A stretch of 64,000 nucleotides of DNA. It comes from Shewanella oneidensis MR-1 (GTDB lineage: Bacteria > Pseudomonadota > Gammaproteobacteria > Enterobacterales > Shewanellaceae). The translations under genes were made by a program, and so were the position numbers. The stretch spans positions 2,232,001-2,296,000 of the forward strand of contig NC_004347.2 in assembly GCF_000146165.2 (NCBI RefSeq), read 5' to 3'. How positions within the stretch are numbered: the stretch's first letter is position 1; every line of letters begins with the position of its first letter. The notes beneath the pieces were generated by a model. It had not been told where the DNA came from. It searched no databases and worked only from the letters and a program-made list of their open reading frames with translations. Below, piece by piece: positions 37,786 through 47,639 of the stretch.

Positions 37786-39906
37786 CTAATTGGCGAGTTC
37801 AAAGATGGCAGAGGAGAGTGGTGCAAATTGCACCTGAATGTGTCCTTCACCTTGTTTGACAATCAACTGCGCCGCATTGTCCTCCAGTAAATCCTTAAGC
37901 TGATAGGTCGCATCGGTTAACTGCCATTGCTCAATCAGTGATTTGGGCAGTTTAAGGAATAACGATTTTGCTTGGACTTGACTAAAGTTACTGACAATAA
38001 TCAGCTTCTGGCCCATTTTATTGGTCGAATTTGCCTCAAAGCGAACAAAGGCAAAGGTGCTGTCATCATAACCGGTTGCGCTGCCATGAGAATCCATTGT
38101 GGAAGGTCTTGCACTGCGGTTGGCGGCATCAAGCGAGTAATATTGCCCTAAGAGTGCGGGCGCATTTTTGCCTGTGCTGAGATTAAGCAATTTTTGGTAA
38201 TATGCCCGCAAAGCGAGTTCCGTTGCCGTTGATTGGCCGCCATCAAATTTACCTTTATTCATCCAGCGCTGATGGGCGGGGACGCCCGCATAATCAAAAA
38301 TACTGGTGCGCGAAGCATGGCCAAAGCCTAGGTTTTGCGTCGCCGCTTCTCCCACTTCTTGGCCGAAATAAATCAAGGTGGGTGATGTACTCAAGGTTGC
38401 TGACACCACCATGGCGGGCAGGGCGTAGCGGGGATCGACCGCATCCGTTGAGGCATTACCACTTAAGGTGCCTAAAAAGGCGGCATTGGCGATGCGCTGT
38501 TCGTCGTGGTTTTCTAAAAAATGCAGCATATGCGAGCCGATATCTTGCACTTTGGCTTGGTCTGCGGCGATCAGCTCGGTACTTTTTTGCCCTGCCATAA
38601 TGGCTTTGAGGGTATCGTAAAGATCGACCTTGTCGTAGAGGTAATCCATTTTACCGAGTTGAATATAGTCGCTATACAACGCAGGATTGTAGACCTCGGC
38701 TAAGATAAAGGCATCGGGATAACTATGTTTTATATGACTATTTAAATAGCTCCAAAACTCGACTGGCACCATTTCGGCCATATCGTAACGAAATCCATCA
38801 ACCCCCATCGCTAACCAATACTGGGAAATTTGATTGAACTTGATCCAAGAGTTAGGTAATTCATGGTTATGTTGCTGCCAAAAAGCATAGTGCTGCTCGG
38901 CGCTGAGTGTGGCATAGCGTGGCGGAAGTGCTGGGAAATCATGGCTGCCATCGGGGCGGACACCGTAATTGATTTTTACGGTTTCATACCAGTCGTTCAT
39001 ATCGGGTTTAGCGAGGCGTGAGCCGTTGCCCGTCCATTTGGCGGGGATCTCCTTAAATTGACCATTACTCAGGGGATGCGATTCGCCATCTAAGGGTTTA
39101 AGGCTTTTGGGTAAATCTGGCACCTCAAAACCATGAACTTGATTATTATCAATCACATAGTAAAAGTTATTATGCTTTGCATATTCTACGGTTTGAATAT
39201 CGTCCTCGCCAAAGTCGCGTACGCCTTGCGGCTTAGTGACAGAATGATAATTACGCGCTACATGGTTAGGTACTATATCGATAATCACCTTTAAGCCTTG
39301 CTTGTGGGTACGCTCGATAAGTGCCTGAAACTCCTGTAAACGCTTCGCTGGATTGATCGCTAAATCGGGGTTTACGTTGTAATAATCTTTAACTGCATAG
39401 GGCGAACCCGCTCGTCCTTTGACCACATCGGGATCATCGCTGCTTACGCCAATTACACTGTAATCGGCAATTAAGGCGTGGTGGGGCACGCCCGTGTACC
39501 ACACATGGGTAACGCCTAAGGCTTTGATGCTTTTGAGGGCGCTGTCATCTATATCATTAAATTTTCCCACGCCGTTTTCGCTAATGGTACCCCAGGGGTT
39601 ATTAGTGGGATTCTTATTGCCATAGAGACGAGTAAAAATCTGATAAACCACAGGTTTAAAGCTGTCGGTTTGCTCAGTGCTGTTTTGGGCAAGACTGGTA
39701 TCTGCTTCGGCTGTATTTAGATTTGAAGGCATTGTTTTAGAAACGATTGCTTGTAAAGCCGTTGTTTGTGAAGCAGTCGCTTGAATCGTCATTAATTGCG
39801 CGGCCATTGCATCACAGGCGGTTATGCTACTAAAGGCCAGTAGGGTTAATCCTTGTTTCCAAGGATAAGGGCAACGTTTGCTGATGTTTGATAATAAAAA
39901 ATTCAA
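37786..39906 (-). CDS. GH13 alpha-amylase, secreted lipoprotein
   Basis: A 706-residue glycoside hydrolase family 13 enzyme for alpha-1,4-glucans. The N-terminus MNFLLSNISK...LLAFSSITAC has a lipobox-like ITAC, so export and lipid anchoring are likely. Conserved regions are IDIVPNHVARN, GFRYDMAEMVP with the nucleophile Asp, FILAEVYNPA with the acid Glu, and HFLENHDEQRIAN. A low-complexity TTALQA/SKTM linker follows the signal. It is the only intact enzyme in a locus whose neopullulanase and TonB receptor are broken. Confidence 0.92.
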   Translation of the reverse strand: MNFLLSNISKRCPYPWKQGLTLLAFSSITACDAMAAQLMTIQATASQTTALQAIVSKTMPSNLNTAEADTSLAQNSTEQTDSFKPVVYQIFTRLYGNKNPTNNPWGTISENGVGKFNDIDDSALKSIKALGVTHVWYTGVPHHALIADYSVIGVSSDDPDVVKGRAGSPYAVKDYYNVNPDLAINPAKRLQEFQALIERTHKQGLKVIIDIVPNHVARNYHSVTKPQGVRDFGEDDIQTVEYAKHNNFYYVIDNNQVHGFEVPDLPKSLKPLDGESHPLSNGQFKEIPAKWTGNGSRLAKPDMNDWYETVKINYGVRPDGSHDFPALPPRYATLSAEQHYAFWQQHNHELPNSWIKFNQISQYWLAMGVDGFRYDMAEMVPVEFWSYLNSHIKHSYPDAFILAEVYNPALYSDYIQLGKMDYLYDKVDLYDTLKAIMAGQKSTELIAADQAKVQDIGSHMLHFLENHDEQRIANAAFLGTLSGNASTDAVDPRYALPAMVVSATLSTSPTLIYFGQEVGEAATQNLGFGHASRTSIFDYAGVPAHQRWMNKGKFDGGQSTATELALRAYYQKLLNLSTGKNAPALLGQYYSLDAANRSARPSTMDSHGSATGYDDSTFAFVRFEANSTNKMGQKLIIVSNFSQVQAKSLFLKLPKSLIEQWQLTDATYQLKDLLEDNAAQLIVKQGEGHIQVQFAPLSSAIFELAN

Positions 39907-39938
39907 CCTAGGTTCCTTTACTGCGTTTGGCTGTCAAA

Positions 39939-40181
39939 CTATGGTTTGGCAGCCGTGTTAAGCATTGACTGTGTACGCTTAGGTGTTGCTATTGAGTATC
40001 TGTTATTTGTTTTAAGCTCAAGCAGCATGATGCCAGCATGGGGTTGGGCAAATGATTGATCCAGCTTAAGCTTATTCCCTGTTAATATTGAGATGGCTGA
40101 AGAGTTATCAGCTAATACACTGTTAAAGCGGTTTAAATCCAACGTCTGTGCTTGGCTGTTTTTGTTGTAGATCACCATCAC
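39939..40181 (-). pseudogene. Neopullulanase/cyclomaltodextrinase, C-terminal remnant
   Basis: The frame reads VMVIYNKNSQAQTLDLNRF and later GIMLLELKTN, the beta-sandwich end domain of a GH13 cyclomaltodextrinase-like enzyme. It belongs with the fragments at 40232-40502 and 40767-41019, but the whole catalytic barrel that should lie between is absent. Frame continuity across about 40232 is lost. Confidence 0.75.
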
Positions 40182-40231
40182 TTTATTCGCATCGGCTTGG
40201 TAACAAGCATGCTCTGCTGCGGCATGTTTGG

Positions 40232-40502
40232 CTACGCATCGAAATTTTCAGGAGCTGCCTGCTCAATCATATCTGCTTTATTGTCATTGCCTGGGTTGCC
40301 ATTGGCGAACCTGTCAGGGGTGATTAGGTAAATCACATCCTTATTACTAAAGCCTTGGCGCTCACGGCTGCCTTCTTTACGAGCGGCTAAGGTGTATGGC
40401 AATTGATAGAGCAAGTTGTCGCCATCAAAAATGCGGATGTCAAAGGTCTGGTGTTTGGTTTGGCTCAAGTCTAGATTGATAAAAAAATAATGTTGATTAT
40501 TA
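40232..40502 (-). pseudogene. Neopullulanase/cyclomaltodextrinase, middle remnant
   Basis: After the MITE the frame resumes NNQHYFFINLDLSQTKHQTF and ends with DVIYLITPDRFANGNPGND, the start of the GH13 catalytic domain, before a TAG at 40232. Roughly 300 residues of barrel are missing between this point and the C-terminal remnant, so an internal deletion occurred in addition to the MITE insertion. Confidence 0.8.
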
Positions 40503-40766
40503 GGGCGTGTTGACGTTTCAGGGTTATTTTTGCAGCAATTTGGCAGGCTTTTATGCAAGGCAAAGTCCGTGCAGTGTAGTTATTCTACATAAACGGACGA
40601 TAACGCGGCAGAAAAGCCAGCCAAATGCTGCCCGAAGGGTTCGTCTGGCAAGCCCTTGCTCTTTGTCACTCGTCATTTGAGTAGAATAACTACACATCAT
40701 TCCTCGTTTCGCGAGCACGAACTTGCCAGAACGAACAAAATTTAATCTCGAAACGTCAACACGCCC
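40503..40766 (-). repeat. 264-bp MITE-like element, copy 2, inside neopullulanase gene
   Basis: Reverse complement of copy 1 with only a few differences, flanked by TA (40501-40502 and 40767-40768). Removing the element and one TA restores the host frame as VGIEHTNNQHYFF, so this is a clean insertion with a 2-bp duplication. Confidence 0.92.
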
Positions 40767-41019
40767 TAGTATGTTCAATACCTACAAAATGAACATTTAG
40801 GCCTGCAATTTCAACCTTAAGCCCAGTATTTACAGTAAGCCGGGTATTGCTGTGAAGCATCAATTGCAGCTTAGGATTATGCATCCCTGCCCACCAAGAT
40901 AGGGGCTCGATATGGATTGATTCTGTGTTGGTGACGCTGTTGTCGACGGCGAGTGCGGTGGAGTATTTCAGACAACATGCTGATAAAACAAGGACGAAGA
41001 GTAGTCTGTAACGTATCAT
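40767..41019 (-). pseudogene. Neopullulanase/cyclomaltodextrinase, N-terminal remnant
   Basis: Begins with a signal peptide (MIRYRLLFVLVLSACCLKYS), then HIEPLSWWAGMHNPKLQLML, the typical N-terminal domain of cyclomaltodextrinases, and stops at the MITE. LSAC could be a lipobox. With the other two pieces it forms one gene lying between the amylase and the TonB receptor, all on the minus strand. Confidence 0.82.
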
Positions 41020-41094
41020 ACGGCGGGCCTTTTATTATGTGGCTTTCTACATAAATTGCTGCATGCCACCTCACTAGTCGAAAGAATGAAAAAG

Positions 41095-41127
41095 AAAAGC
41101 CTGCTTCATTATAGAAGCAGGCTTTTT
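41095..41127 (-). terminator. Terminator after the TonB receptor gene
   Basis: AAAAGCCTGCTTC (41095-41107) and GAAGCAGGCTTTTT (41114-41127) around ATTATA; T/A runs on both sides make it bidirectional. Confidence 0.85.
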
Positions 41128-41136
41128 AACAATGAC

Positions 41137-41454
41137 TTACAGAGAGTAATTTAAACCAAGGAAATATTGTCTACCAAAGTATTGAATAGTACCGGTTTGG
41201 TGCTCTTCGCCATAGTGGGTTTTATCAGGTTCGTCAGTTAAATTATTTATTTGGAACAGGAACTTAAGGCCGTTATCCAGCGCGTAAGATGCCTGATAGT
41301 CCACAATCGTTTCCGCCTCGAAGAATACTAATTGCGGCTCAACTGACATTAGATCTGAAACATAATCACTGCGATATCTCATGCTTACACGGGTATCGAA
41401 GCCATCCAGTGTGTAGAACAGTGTGGTATTGAGCACGTCTTCTGATAGTCCGGG
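41137..41454 (-). pseudogene. TonB-dependent receptor, C-terminal end
   Basis: The last part of the outer-membrane barrel reads PGLSEDVLNTTLFYTLDGFD and ends with the terminal aromatic beta-strand FGRQYFLGLNYSL, as usual for TonB receptors. It is cut from the rest of the gene by the 1186-bp IS at 41455-42640. Confidence 0.9.
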
Positions 41455-41493
41455 GGTAATCCTCCCATTTTTAACCGAAGTTAAAAGTAGAGT

Positions 41494-42309
41494 TCATGCA
41501 ACCATCAATGGCGGCTTTCCGCCATTGGCTTTGTGCGGCCGTTCATGATTGTAAAACCATAACCATTTTGTGGCATAGTCCTGAACTTCTTCAAGCGTAT
41601 CAAATAAATGTTTGCTTACCCAGCTGTACCTGATGGTCTTATTGTGTCGTTCTATGTACGCATTTTGCTGTGGCTTGCCAGGTTGAATGTAATCAATCCT
41701 GATCTCATGCTTTTTCGCCCATTCCGTAAATTCGTGGCTAATAAATTCAGGTCCATTGTCACAACGGATCGCGATTGGTTTTGTTCGCCCTTCAAGTAGC
41801 TGATTTAGGGTCCGGATCACCCGCATTGTTGGCAATGAAAAACCTGCTTCAATCGCGAGCCCTTCACGTTTAAAGTCATCAATCACGTTGAACAGTCGAT
41901 AGCTTCGTCCATCTGATAACTGGTCATGCATAAAATCTATCGACCAAACCTGATTGGCTTTAGTTGGCTCTTTCAGCGGCTCTGGTGCATTTCGTTTTAA
42001 CCTTCTGCGCGGTTTTATCCGCAGATTTAACGCTAATTCGCAGTAAATTCGGTATACACGCTTGTGGTTCCAAGCAAAGCCTTTTACGTTGCGTAAGTAA
42101 TTAAAACACTGACCAAAGCCCCAATCCGATTCTTTTTCAGTTAATTCAACAAGAAATTCTGCAATCTCTGCATTTTCGTCATCATTAACGCGCCGGTAGC
42201 GATAACAGGTTTCGCTGATACAAAATGCTGCACAGGCCAAACGGATACTGATTTTTCGATTTGCAACTGCATGCTGAGCCATCGCTTTACGTTGCGACAG
42301 CTTTACCAC
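41494..42309 (-). CDS. IS3-family transposase OrfB (IS407-like)
   Basis: A 271-residue DDE transposase with [36 protein letters not shown] and [17 protein letters not shown], carrying the D-D-E residues. The overlap with orfA and the A-AAA-AAG heptamer at the orfA end indicate -1 frameshifting to make OrfAB. Intact. Confidence 0.93.
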   Translation of the reverse strand: MVKLSQRKAMAQHAVANRKISIRLACAAFCISETCYRYRRVNDDENAEIAEFLVELTEKESDWGFGQCFNYLRNVKGFAWNHKRVYRIYCELALNLRIKPRRRLKRNAPEPLKEPTKANQVWSIDFMHDQLSDGRSYRLFNVIDDFKREGLAIEAGFSLPTMRVIRTLNQLLEGRTKPIAIRCDNGPEFISHEFTEWAKKHEIRIDYIQPGKPQQNAYIERHNKTIRYSWVSKHLFDTLEEVQDYATKWLWFYNHERPHKANGGKPPLMVA

Positions 42310-42569
42310 TTTTTTGCCATGGCTTCCTGAATGACATCGGCCTTTAGCCGCTCTTCGGCATACATCTTTTTCAGTCGAGCATTTTCAGCTTCAAGCTCTT
42401 TTAGACGAGCCATCAATGACGCATCCATGCCGCCAAATTTGGCTCGCCATTTGTAAAAAGTCGCTGAGCTCATGCCATGTTCGCGGCACAATTCTGGGAC
42501 TGGAGTTCCGGCTTCAGCTTGTTTAAGGATTGCCATGATTTGGCTATCGGTGAATTTTGATGTTTTCAT
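42303..42569 (-). CDS. IS3-family OrfA (IS407-like)
   Basis: An 88-residue helix-turn-helix protein ([20 protein letters not shown]) with a following coiled coil ([19 protein letters not shown]). It ends in EAMAKKW over the slippery run that leads to OrfB. Confidence 0.93.
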   Translation of the reverse strand: MKTSKFTDSQIMAILKQAEAGTPVPELCREHGMSSATFYKWRAKFGGMDASLMARLKELEAENARLKKMYAEERLKADVIQEAMAKKW

Positions 42570-42640
42570 AGTGAATCTCCTGCGTTTATGTTACGAGAAA
42601 ATTCTACTTTTGACGTCAGTTAATTTGAGGGGGGATTACC

Positions 42641-45146
42641 CGGGCAATGGCATAATTAGGTTTGAACCACTTAAATCGGTGGTTAATTCCACCTCACTGT
42701 CCGAATATGAATAGCTACCGGTGAAGCCTAAACCATCCAATGGAGATGGTAGGAAATCAAATATTTGGGTATAGCCTAACTCGATACCACGGATATAACC
42801 GCCTTTATCGTTGTTGATTGCCGTTTGATATTGACCTTCATTTTTAATCACAGGGAACTCAACACCATTGTCGATAATGGTATCGGGTACGATAAAGCCA
42901 TTTGCTTCAAAATCGAATGGTTGAATAGTGAAATCGTTAATGAAAGATTTAATATCTTTATAGAACAAGGCAACAACGACAGCACCTTCAGATTCTTCAA
43001 AGAAGTGCTCGTAAGATAGGTCATATTGATCCGCATAGAAAGGATCTAACAACGGACTGGTGTTACCCCATGCATTGTACTTTTTATATCCGGGTGTCGC
43101 CGAATCGTCATACCAAGAACCCATACCCGACTTTAATTTGTTAATCGGAGGACGTGACATCACTGATGCCGCAGCAAAACGCAGTTGATCGTTTTCAGTC
43201 AAATGGAAGGTTAAGTTAAGTGATGGCAGGTAATCGGTATAGGTTTTACCGACTTCATTGCGGATATAATCCTTACTCACAACCCCCAGCTCATCAGTAA
43301 TCGCTTCGCCTAAGCCATACCCTACTTGCTGTAAGCCGGTACTGCTTTGATCGGTATTAACAACACGGACACCTAGGTTACCTGTGACTTTGATATCTCC
43401 GATATCAAAGTCTAAGTTTGCTTGCACATATCCCGCTAATACATCTTCGTTTACCGCGCCGCTTTGGATCATGGTCCAGTTATTCGACCAGTTTGCGGTT
43501 GGGGTAAAGGGAGATTGACCTGTCGCGGCCAACTGCGCATTTACGAGTTCAATCGCTTTGTTAAAGTCGATGGCAAGGAAGCTTGGATATCCTGACAACT
43601 CTCCGCCAAAATCAACAACTTTTGCCATATCCCCGTTAAGGGCAAGAACAGGTTGGTTGCTTGGGTTTTTACCATATTCAAAACCATAGCCTGCTTGTGA
43701 ACGTTGGGCGTTGAACTCGCGCTCAGCGTAGCGCACACCAAAATCAACCGATGAAACAAAGCCCATGTCTAAGGCATAGTTAAAGTCGAGTTTGTAGGCA
43801 ACCAGATCGTTTTGCTGATTATATGGCCACATTCCCACTTCTTTTAGGCCCAGAGTGGCGGTATTGGTGTAATCATTGGCAAAGCTGATATCCGCAGGGC
43901 TTAAACCATTGAGCTTGTATGTTACCGATTCTGCTGAACGGACTTCATTACCAATGTCGTCGTATAACACTGCGCGGGTACCGCCATTAACGAATTCCCC
44001 ATCGGCTTTGGAATAGCTGACATCGGCTGCAACCGTTAACGCGCCGCCGTTATTCCACTCAACATTGAAAGAACCTGAAGTCAGTTCTGAGTATTTTGAG
44101 TCGTTATCATTAACTACGAAAACGGCAAAGTTATCAGTACCATCGGTTGAAACAGTACCGCCTGTCATCGAACCACTTTCAACAACAGCATCACTAATTG
44201 TTCCATTTTTCAGTGATTTAACTCGGAAACCACGGGCGAAGTTCTCCGAGGTAAATTTTGAATGGAAAAGATCGCCTTTTACGCTAAAGTTATCAGTGGG
44301 TTGCCAATGAATCGCGGCCATATAACCATCGCGAGTATCGTCACCCCCTTTTTGTTGTAGTTCAAAACCTTCGCTAATTGCTTCTTTGACACCGTCACCG
44401 TTTACATCTTCATTAGCATCATTAAAACGTAAGCCAATGAATTGGCTAGCAACGTATGGCTGATACAAGTGAGCATAACCGACTGCCACTCCTAATGTAT
44501 CTTCGAGGAATTTACCTTGGTAGGCGAGGCTTAAACGATTACCGTACTGCTCAGCGTCGGAGATTTCATCGGCGCGATCGTTAAAGCTGCCGCGAGCATT
44601 GATATTAACGGAATGATCTTTGTCACTTTTAAGTGGATCAGCGGTTTTTAATTCAACAGTACCCGCAACGCCACCCTCAATGAGCGAGGCTTTTGGTGAT
44701 TTATAAACAGCAGCTTGGCTGATTAATTCTGATGGATATTGGTCAAACTCAATGGCGCGTTTACCGCCAGTGGTGACTTGTTCATGGCCATTTAGAGTGG
44801 CAAACACAAAATCACCATCTAGACCGCGGATATTAAGACCGCTGGCTTGACCGCCAGTACGTACCGCGGTGACGCCGGGTAAACGGGTCAAAGCGTCGGC
44901 AATAGACTGGTCGGGTAGTGCACCAAGATCATCGGCAGAGATAGATTCAGATACGGTATCGCCAAAACGTTTATCATTGAGCGATTTGATTACACTGGTT
45001 CTGAAGCCTTTAATTTGTATCACTTCAATTTCGGCATCTTTGGCTTTTACGTCTTTTTCTGTGGCAGCATCAGCTGCGTAGGCGTGGATACTGGCGCCCG
45101 CAGCAACGAATGCTAAGGTCAGCAAGCTGGGTTTAAATCGCATCAT
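42641..45146 (-). pseudogene. TonB-dependent receptor, main part, interrupted by IS
   Basis: An outer-membrane active transporter with a signal peptide (PSLLTLAFVAAGASIHAYA), a TonB-box-like IEVIQIKGF, and a plug domain with ADALTRLPGVTAVRTGG, SGLNIRGLDGDF and SPKASLIEGGVAGTVEL. Barrel strands follow to residue 835, where the IS enters. The missing C-terminal strand means the product is very unlikely to fold in the membrane. Neighbouring amylase and neopullulanase genes imply that maltodextrin was the substrate (inference). Confidence 0.92.
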
Positions 45147-45678
45147 TTCTATCTTCCCCTTGAAGTCGCTTTTAACCGCTTATGTAGAGCGTTTTATCGT
45201 TATTACCGCATTGTTTTTACGGCATTTTTGGTATGTCGGCGCTTAATAGACTGCATAAGTGCTGCGTTTATGACCAAATTGTTATGCAACGGTGACGATA
45301 CTACTCCCGGTAATCTTGGCGTCACAATATTGTGCATACGTATTCAATACGGTGAAAACGGGATTGATGTCGGGTTTTGTGTAAAAAACACACTAATAAA
45401 ATCATAGTTTCAGACGTGCAACCTTATGTTAATAAAGATTAAATTCATAACTGCTTAAAGCGTACTCCCTGTTGAATGTTTTGCATACGTATGCAGGCGT
45501 ATTGAACCTTATTTCCCTCTTCACGTATGCTCGATGCCACAAATACAAGCCGTAGCACCTTTACTCCGCAGTAACATCTTTGTAACTGCCTGTTGAACTA
45601 AGCCGCTGCGCGGAGCCTAAAGCGAACCGCTGCTCCACACTTACTCCTAGGGATAATCCCTTACCTAGGAGGTCTACC
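45147..45678. promoter_or_regulatory. TonB receptor upstream region with two palindromic operators
   Basis: No gene is seen. Two related 14-base palindromes stand out: TGCATACGTATTCA (45333-45346) and the perfect TGCATACGTATGCA (45482-45495). Their length, symmetry and CG centre are like operators of LacI-family regulators, and maltodextrin genes in such bacteria are often under a LacI-type MalR; assignment is inference. The right part (from about 45600) probably already belongs to the recombinase/IS91 unit. Confidence 0.55.
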
Positions 45679-46542
45679 ATGTCATCACTTCTGCAACAAT
45701 TCCATGATGAGATTAGTTTACGTGGTTACTCGGCCCGAACGCGTAACGCTTATTTGTATGCCATCACCCAACTTCAGCACTATGCAAACCAACCGCTCGA
45801 TAACATTACGGATGAGCAGCTTACGGCTTATTTCCGTTACTTAAATCTTGAGTGGCATCATTCCAGAGCTACTTTAAAGTTACAGCTTAATGGCATTCAT
45901 TTTTTCTATGAACATGTCCTAAAACGTGACTTTACGATTCAGCTAAGTTTACCGAAACGTCCGCACAAACTGCCGCAATTGCTTAGTTGCCAAGATATCG
46001 CGGCACTGCTGTACCACTGTCAAAACCTGAAACAACGCGCTATGTTGGCGCTGTGTTATGGTTGTGGTTTGCGTGTCAGTGAGTTAACCCATATTAAGGT
46101 TGCTGATATCGATGGGCAGCGGCAGTTACTCAAAGTGTGTCAAGGCAAGGGTGCCTGCGACCGCTGGGTGATACTCTCACCGACTTTACTCATCCTGTTG
46201 CGTCAGTATTGGCAAGCGTATCATCCCGTCGAATGGTTGTTTGCCTCGACCTATCATGATGTGGTTTATCCGCTGCATGAGTCGACCTTTCGTAAAGCGT
46301 TAGCGAAGGCGGCCCGCTTAGCGAGTATCACTAAGCCATGCAGTCCACACAGCCTAAGGCATGCTTATGCAACCCATCAATTACAAGCGGGTATGCCACT
46401 TCATCAATTACAGGCTCAGCTTGGGCATCACAGTATCAAGTCTACTGAACGCTACTTGCATTGGTCGCCGGAATTAGGTCATCAAGGCTGTGACTTGCTA
46501 GCAAGTCTTGGGGGAATGCCATGGCAACCTCCTACCATTTAA
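45679..46542 (+). CDS. Tyrosine recombinase (XerC/D-like), IS91-associated
   Basis: A 287-residue site-specific recombinase. The N-terminal SAM-like domain has RGYSARTRNAYLYAITQLQHY. The catalytic Arg lies in YGCGLRVSELTHIKV, HxxR in HSLRHAYATHQLQAG, and the final His and Tyr in LGHHSIKSTERYLHW. The start has GGAGG eight bases upstream. Its 3' end overlaps the IS91 transposase start by 22 bases, so both belong to one mobile unit. Not an integron integrase: the IntI-specific extra helix is not visible. Confidence 0.9.
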   Translation: MSSLLQQFHDEISLRGYSARTRNAYLYAITQLQHYANQPLDNITDEQLTAYFRYLNLEWHHSRATLKLQLNGIHFFYEHVLKRDFTIQLSLPKRPHKLPQLLSCQDIAALLYHCQNLKQRAMLALCYGCGLRVSELTHIKVADIDGQRQLLKVCQGKGACDRWVILSPTLLILLRQYWQAYHPVEWLFASTYHDVVYPLHESTFRKALAKAARLASITKPCSPHSLRHAYATHQLQAGMPLHQLQAQLGHHSIKSTERYLHWSPELGHQGCDLLASLGGMPWQPPTI

Positions 46543-47639
46543 GCGATATCCTTCAGCAGCACTTAGCCCACTATCAACAGCAGCATAAACTGACCGAGCA
46601 GCAAGCTTTGGTCTGCCAGCATATTCAACAGTGTCGCACGCAAACCTTAGGGATGCAGCACTGGCGTTGTGATACTTGCCAGTATGAGCAGCAGGTGTGT
46701 TGCTCCTGTGGTGACCGGCATTGCCCTCGTTGTCAGGGAAGGCAGACGCAAGCGTGGATTGCTACGCAGCAGGCGCAAGTCTTGCCTTGCCGCTATTTCC
46801 ATTTGGTTTTTACCTTACCCCACGAGTTGAACATCTTGGCGCACTATGCTGCCAAGCCGCTCTATAGCGCGTTGTTTGAATCGGTGTGGCAGACGCTGGC
46901 GCAGTTTGGCATGAAACGGAAACACCTTCAGGGTCAATTGGGTTGCACTATGGTGCTGCACACGTGGGGGCAGACCTTGAGTCAACATATCCACTTGCAT
47001 TGCTTAATCCCTGGTGGGGTGGTGACGTCAGCGGGAGATTGGCATGGCGTGAAAACGGATTATCTGTTTCCGGTTAAAGCCTTGTCCACCGTGTATCGGG
47101 CTAAGCTATTACGGGCACTGCGACAACATGAGCTGGCTATTCCAGCGGCTGAAACCTTAATGGCAAAGCCGTGGTGTGTTTACAGCAAAGCGTGTCTAAG
47201 CCGCGCCGAAACCGTGGTGGAATACCTTGGGCGTTATACCCGTAAAGGCATGTTGCATGAATCAAGAATTGCAGAAGTGACCGCAGACCATGTCCGTTTT
47301 AACTACAAAGACTATCGTGACGGTCAGCAGCATAAGCAAATGTGGCTAAGCTGTGATGAGTTTATCCGCCGTTATTTACTGCATGTGTTGCCCAAAGGGC
47401 TGATGCGAGTGAGACATTTTGGTTTTCTTGCCAATGCTTGCCGCCGCAAAAAGCTGGCGCTCATCCTGCGGCAACTACGTAAGCCGCAGGTGGTATTGGC
47501 GAGTCCTTTGGTTAAGAAGGACTGTTTGTGGTCATGTCCGCAATGCCAGTTAGGTCATTTGCAGTTTATTGGGTTGATAAGACCGCAGTCGGTAGTGATG
47601 ATAAACAGCCAAGGTCAGCCAGTACGTATGTCAGGATAA
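46521..47639 (+). CDS. IS91-family HUH transposase
   Basis: A 372-residue rolling-circle transposase. An N-terminal zinc-binding region has WRCDTCQYEQQVCCSCGDRH followed by CPRCQ. The HUH metal site is QHIHLHCLIPGG, and the catalytic tyrosine lies in VVEYLGRYTRKGM. C-terminal CPQC suggests another zinc knuckle. Intact, and translationally coupled to the recombinase gene. Element ends (oriIS and terIS) could not be fixed by eye. Confidence 0.93.
   Translation: MATSYHLSDILQQHLAHYQQQHKLTEQQALVCQHIQQCRTQTLGMQHWRCDTCQYEQQVCCSCGDRHCPRCQGRQTQAWIATQQAQVLPCRYFHLVFTLPHELNILAHYAAKPLYSALFESVWQTLAQFGMKRKHLQGQLGCTMVLHTWGQTLSQHIHLHCLIPGGVVTSAGDWHGVKTDYLFPVKALSTVYRAKLLRALRQHELAIPAAETLMAKPWCVYSKACLSRAETVVEYLGRYTRKGMLHESRIAEVTADHVRFNYKDYRDGQQHKQMWLSCDEFIRRYLLHVLPKGLMRVRHFGFLANACRRKKLALILRQLRKPQVVLASPLVKKDCLWSCPQCQLGHLQFIGLIRPQSVVMINSQGQPVRMSG

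Larger units (their letters stand above)
41455..42640 (-). mobile_element. IS3-family element (IS407-like group), 1186 bp
   Basis: The ends GGTAATCC and GGATTACC form the outer inverted repeat. A 4-bp duplication CGGG flanks it (41451-41454, 42641-42644). Excision with one duplication rejoins the TonB receptor as MPLPGLSEDVLN. It is unrelated in sequence to the 1235-bp element present four times. Confidence 0.93.

Noticed and set aside
45679..46542. Tyrosine recombinase as the integron integrase of the cassette cluster
   Set aside because: It overlaps the IS91 transposase and lacks the extra IntI region; it is Xer-like and has no attI beside it.
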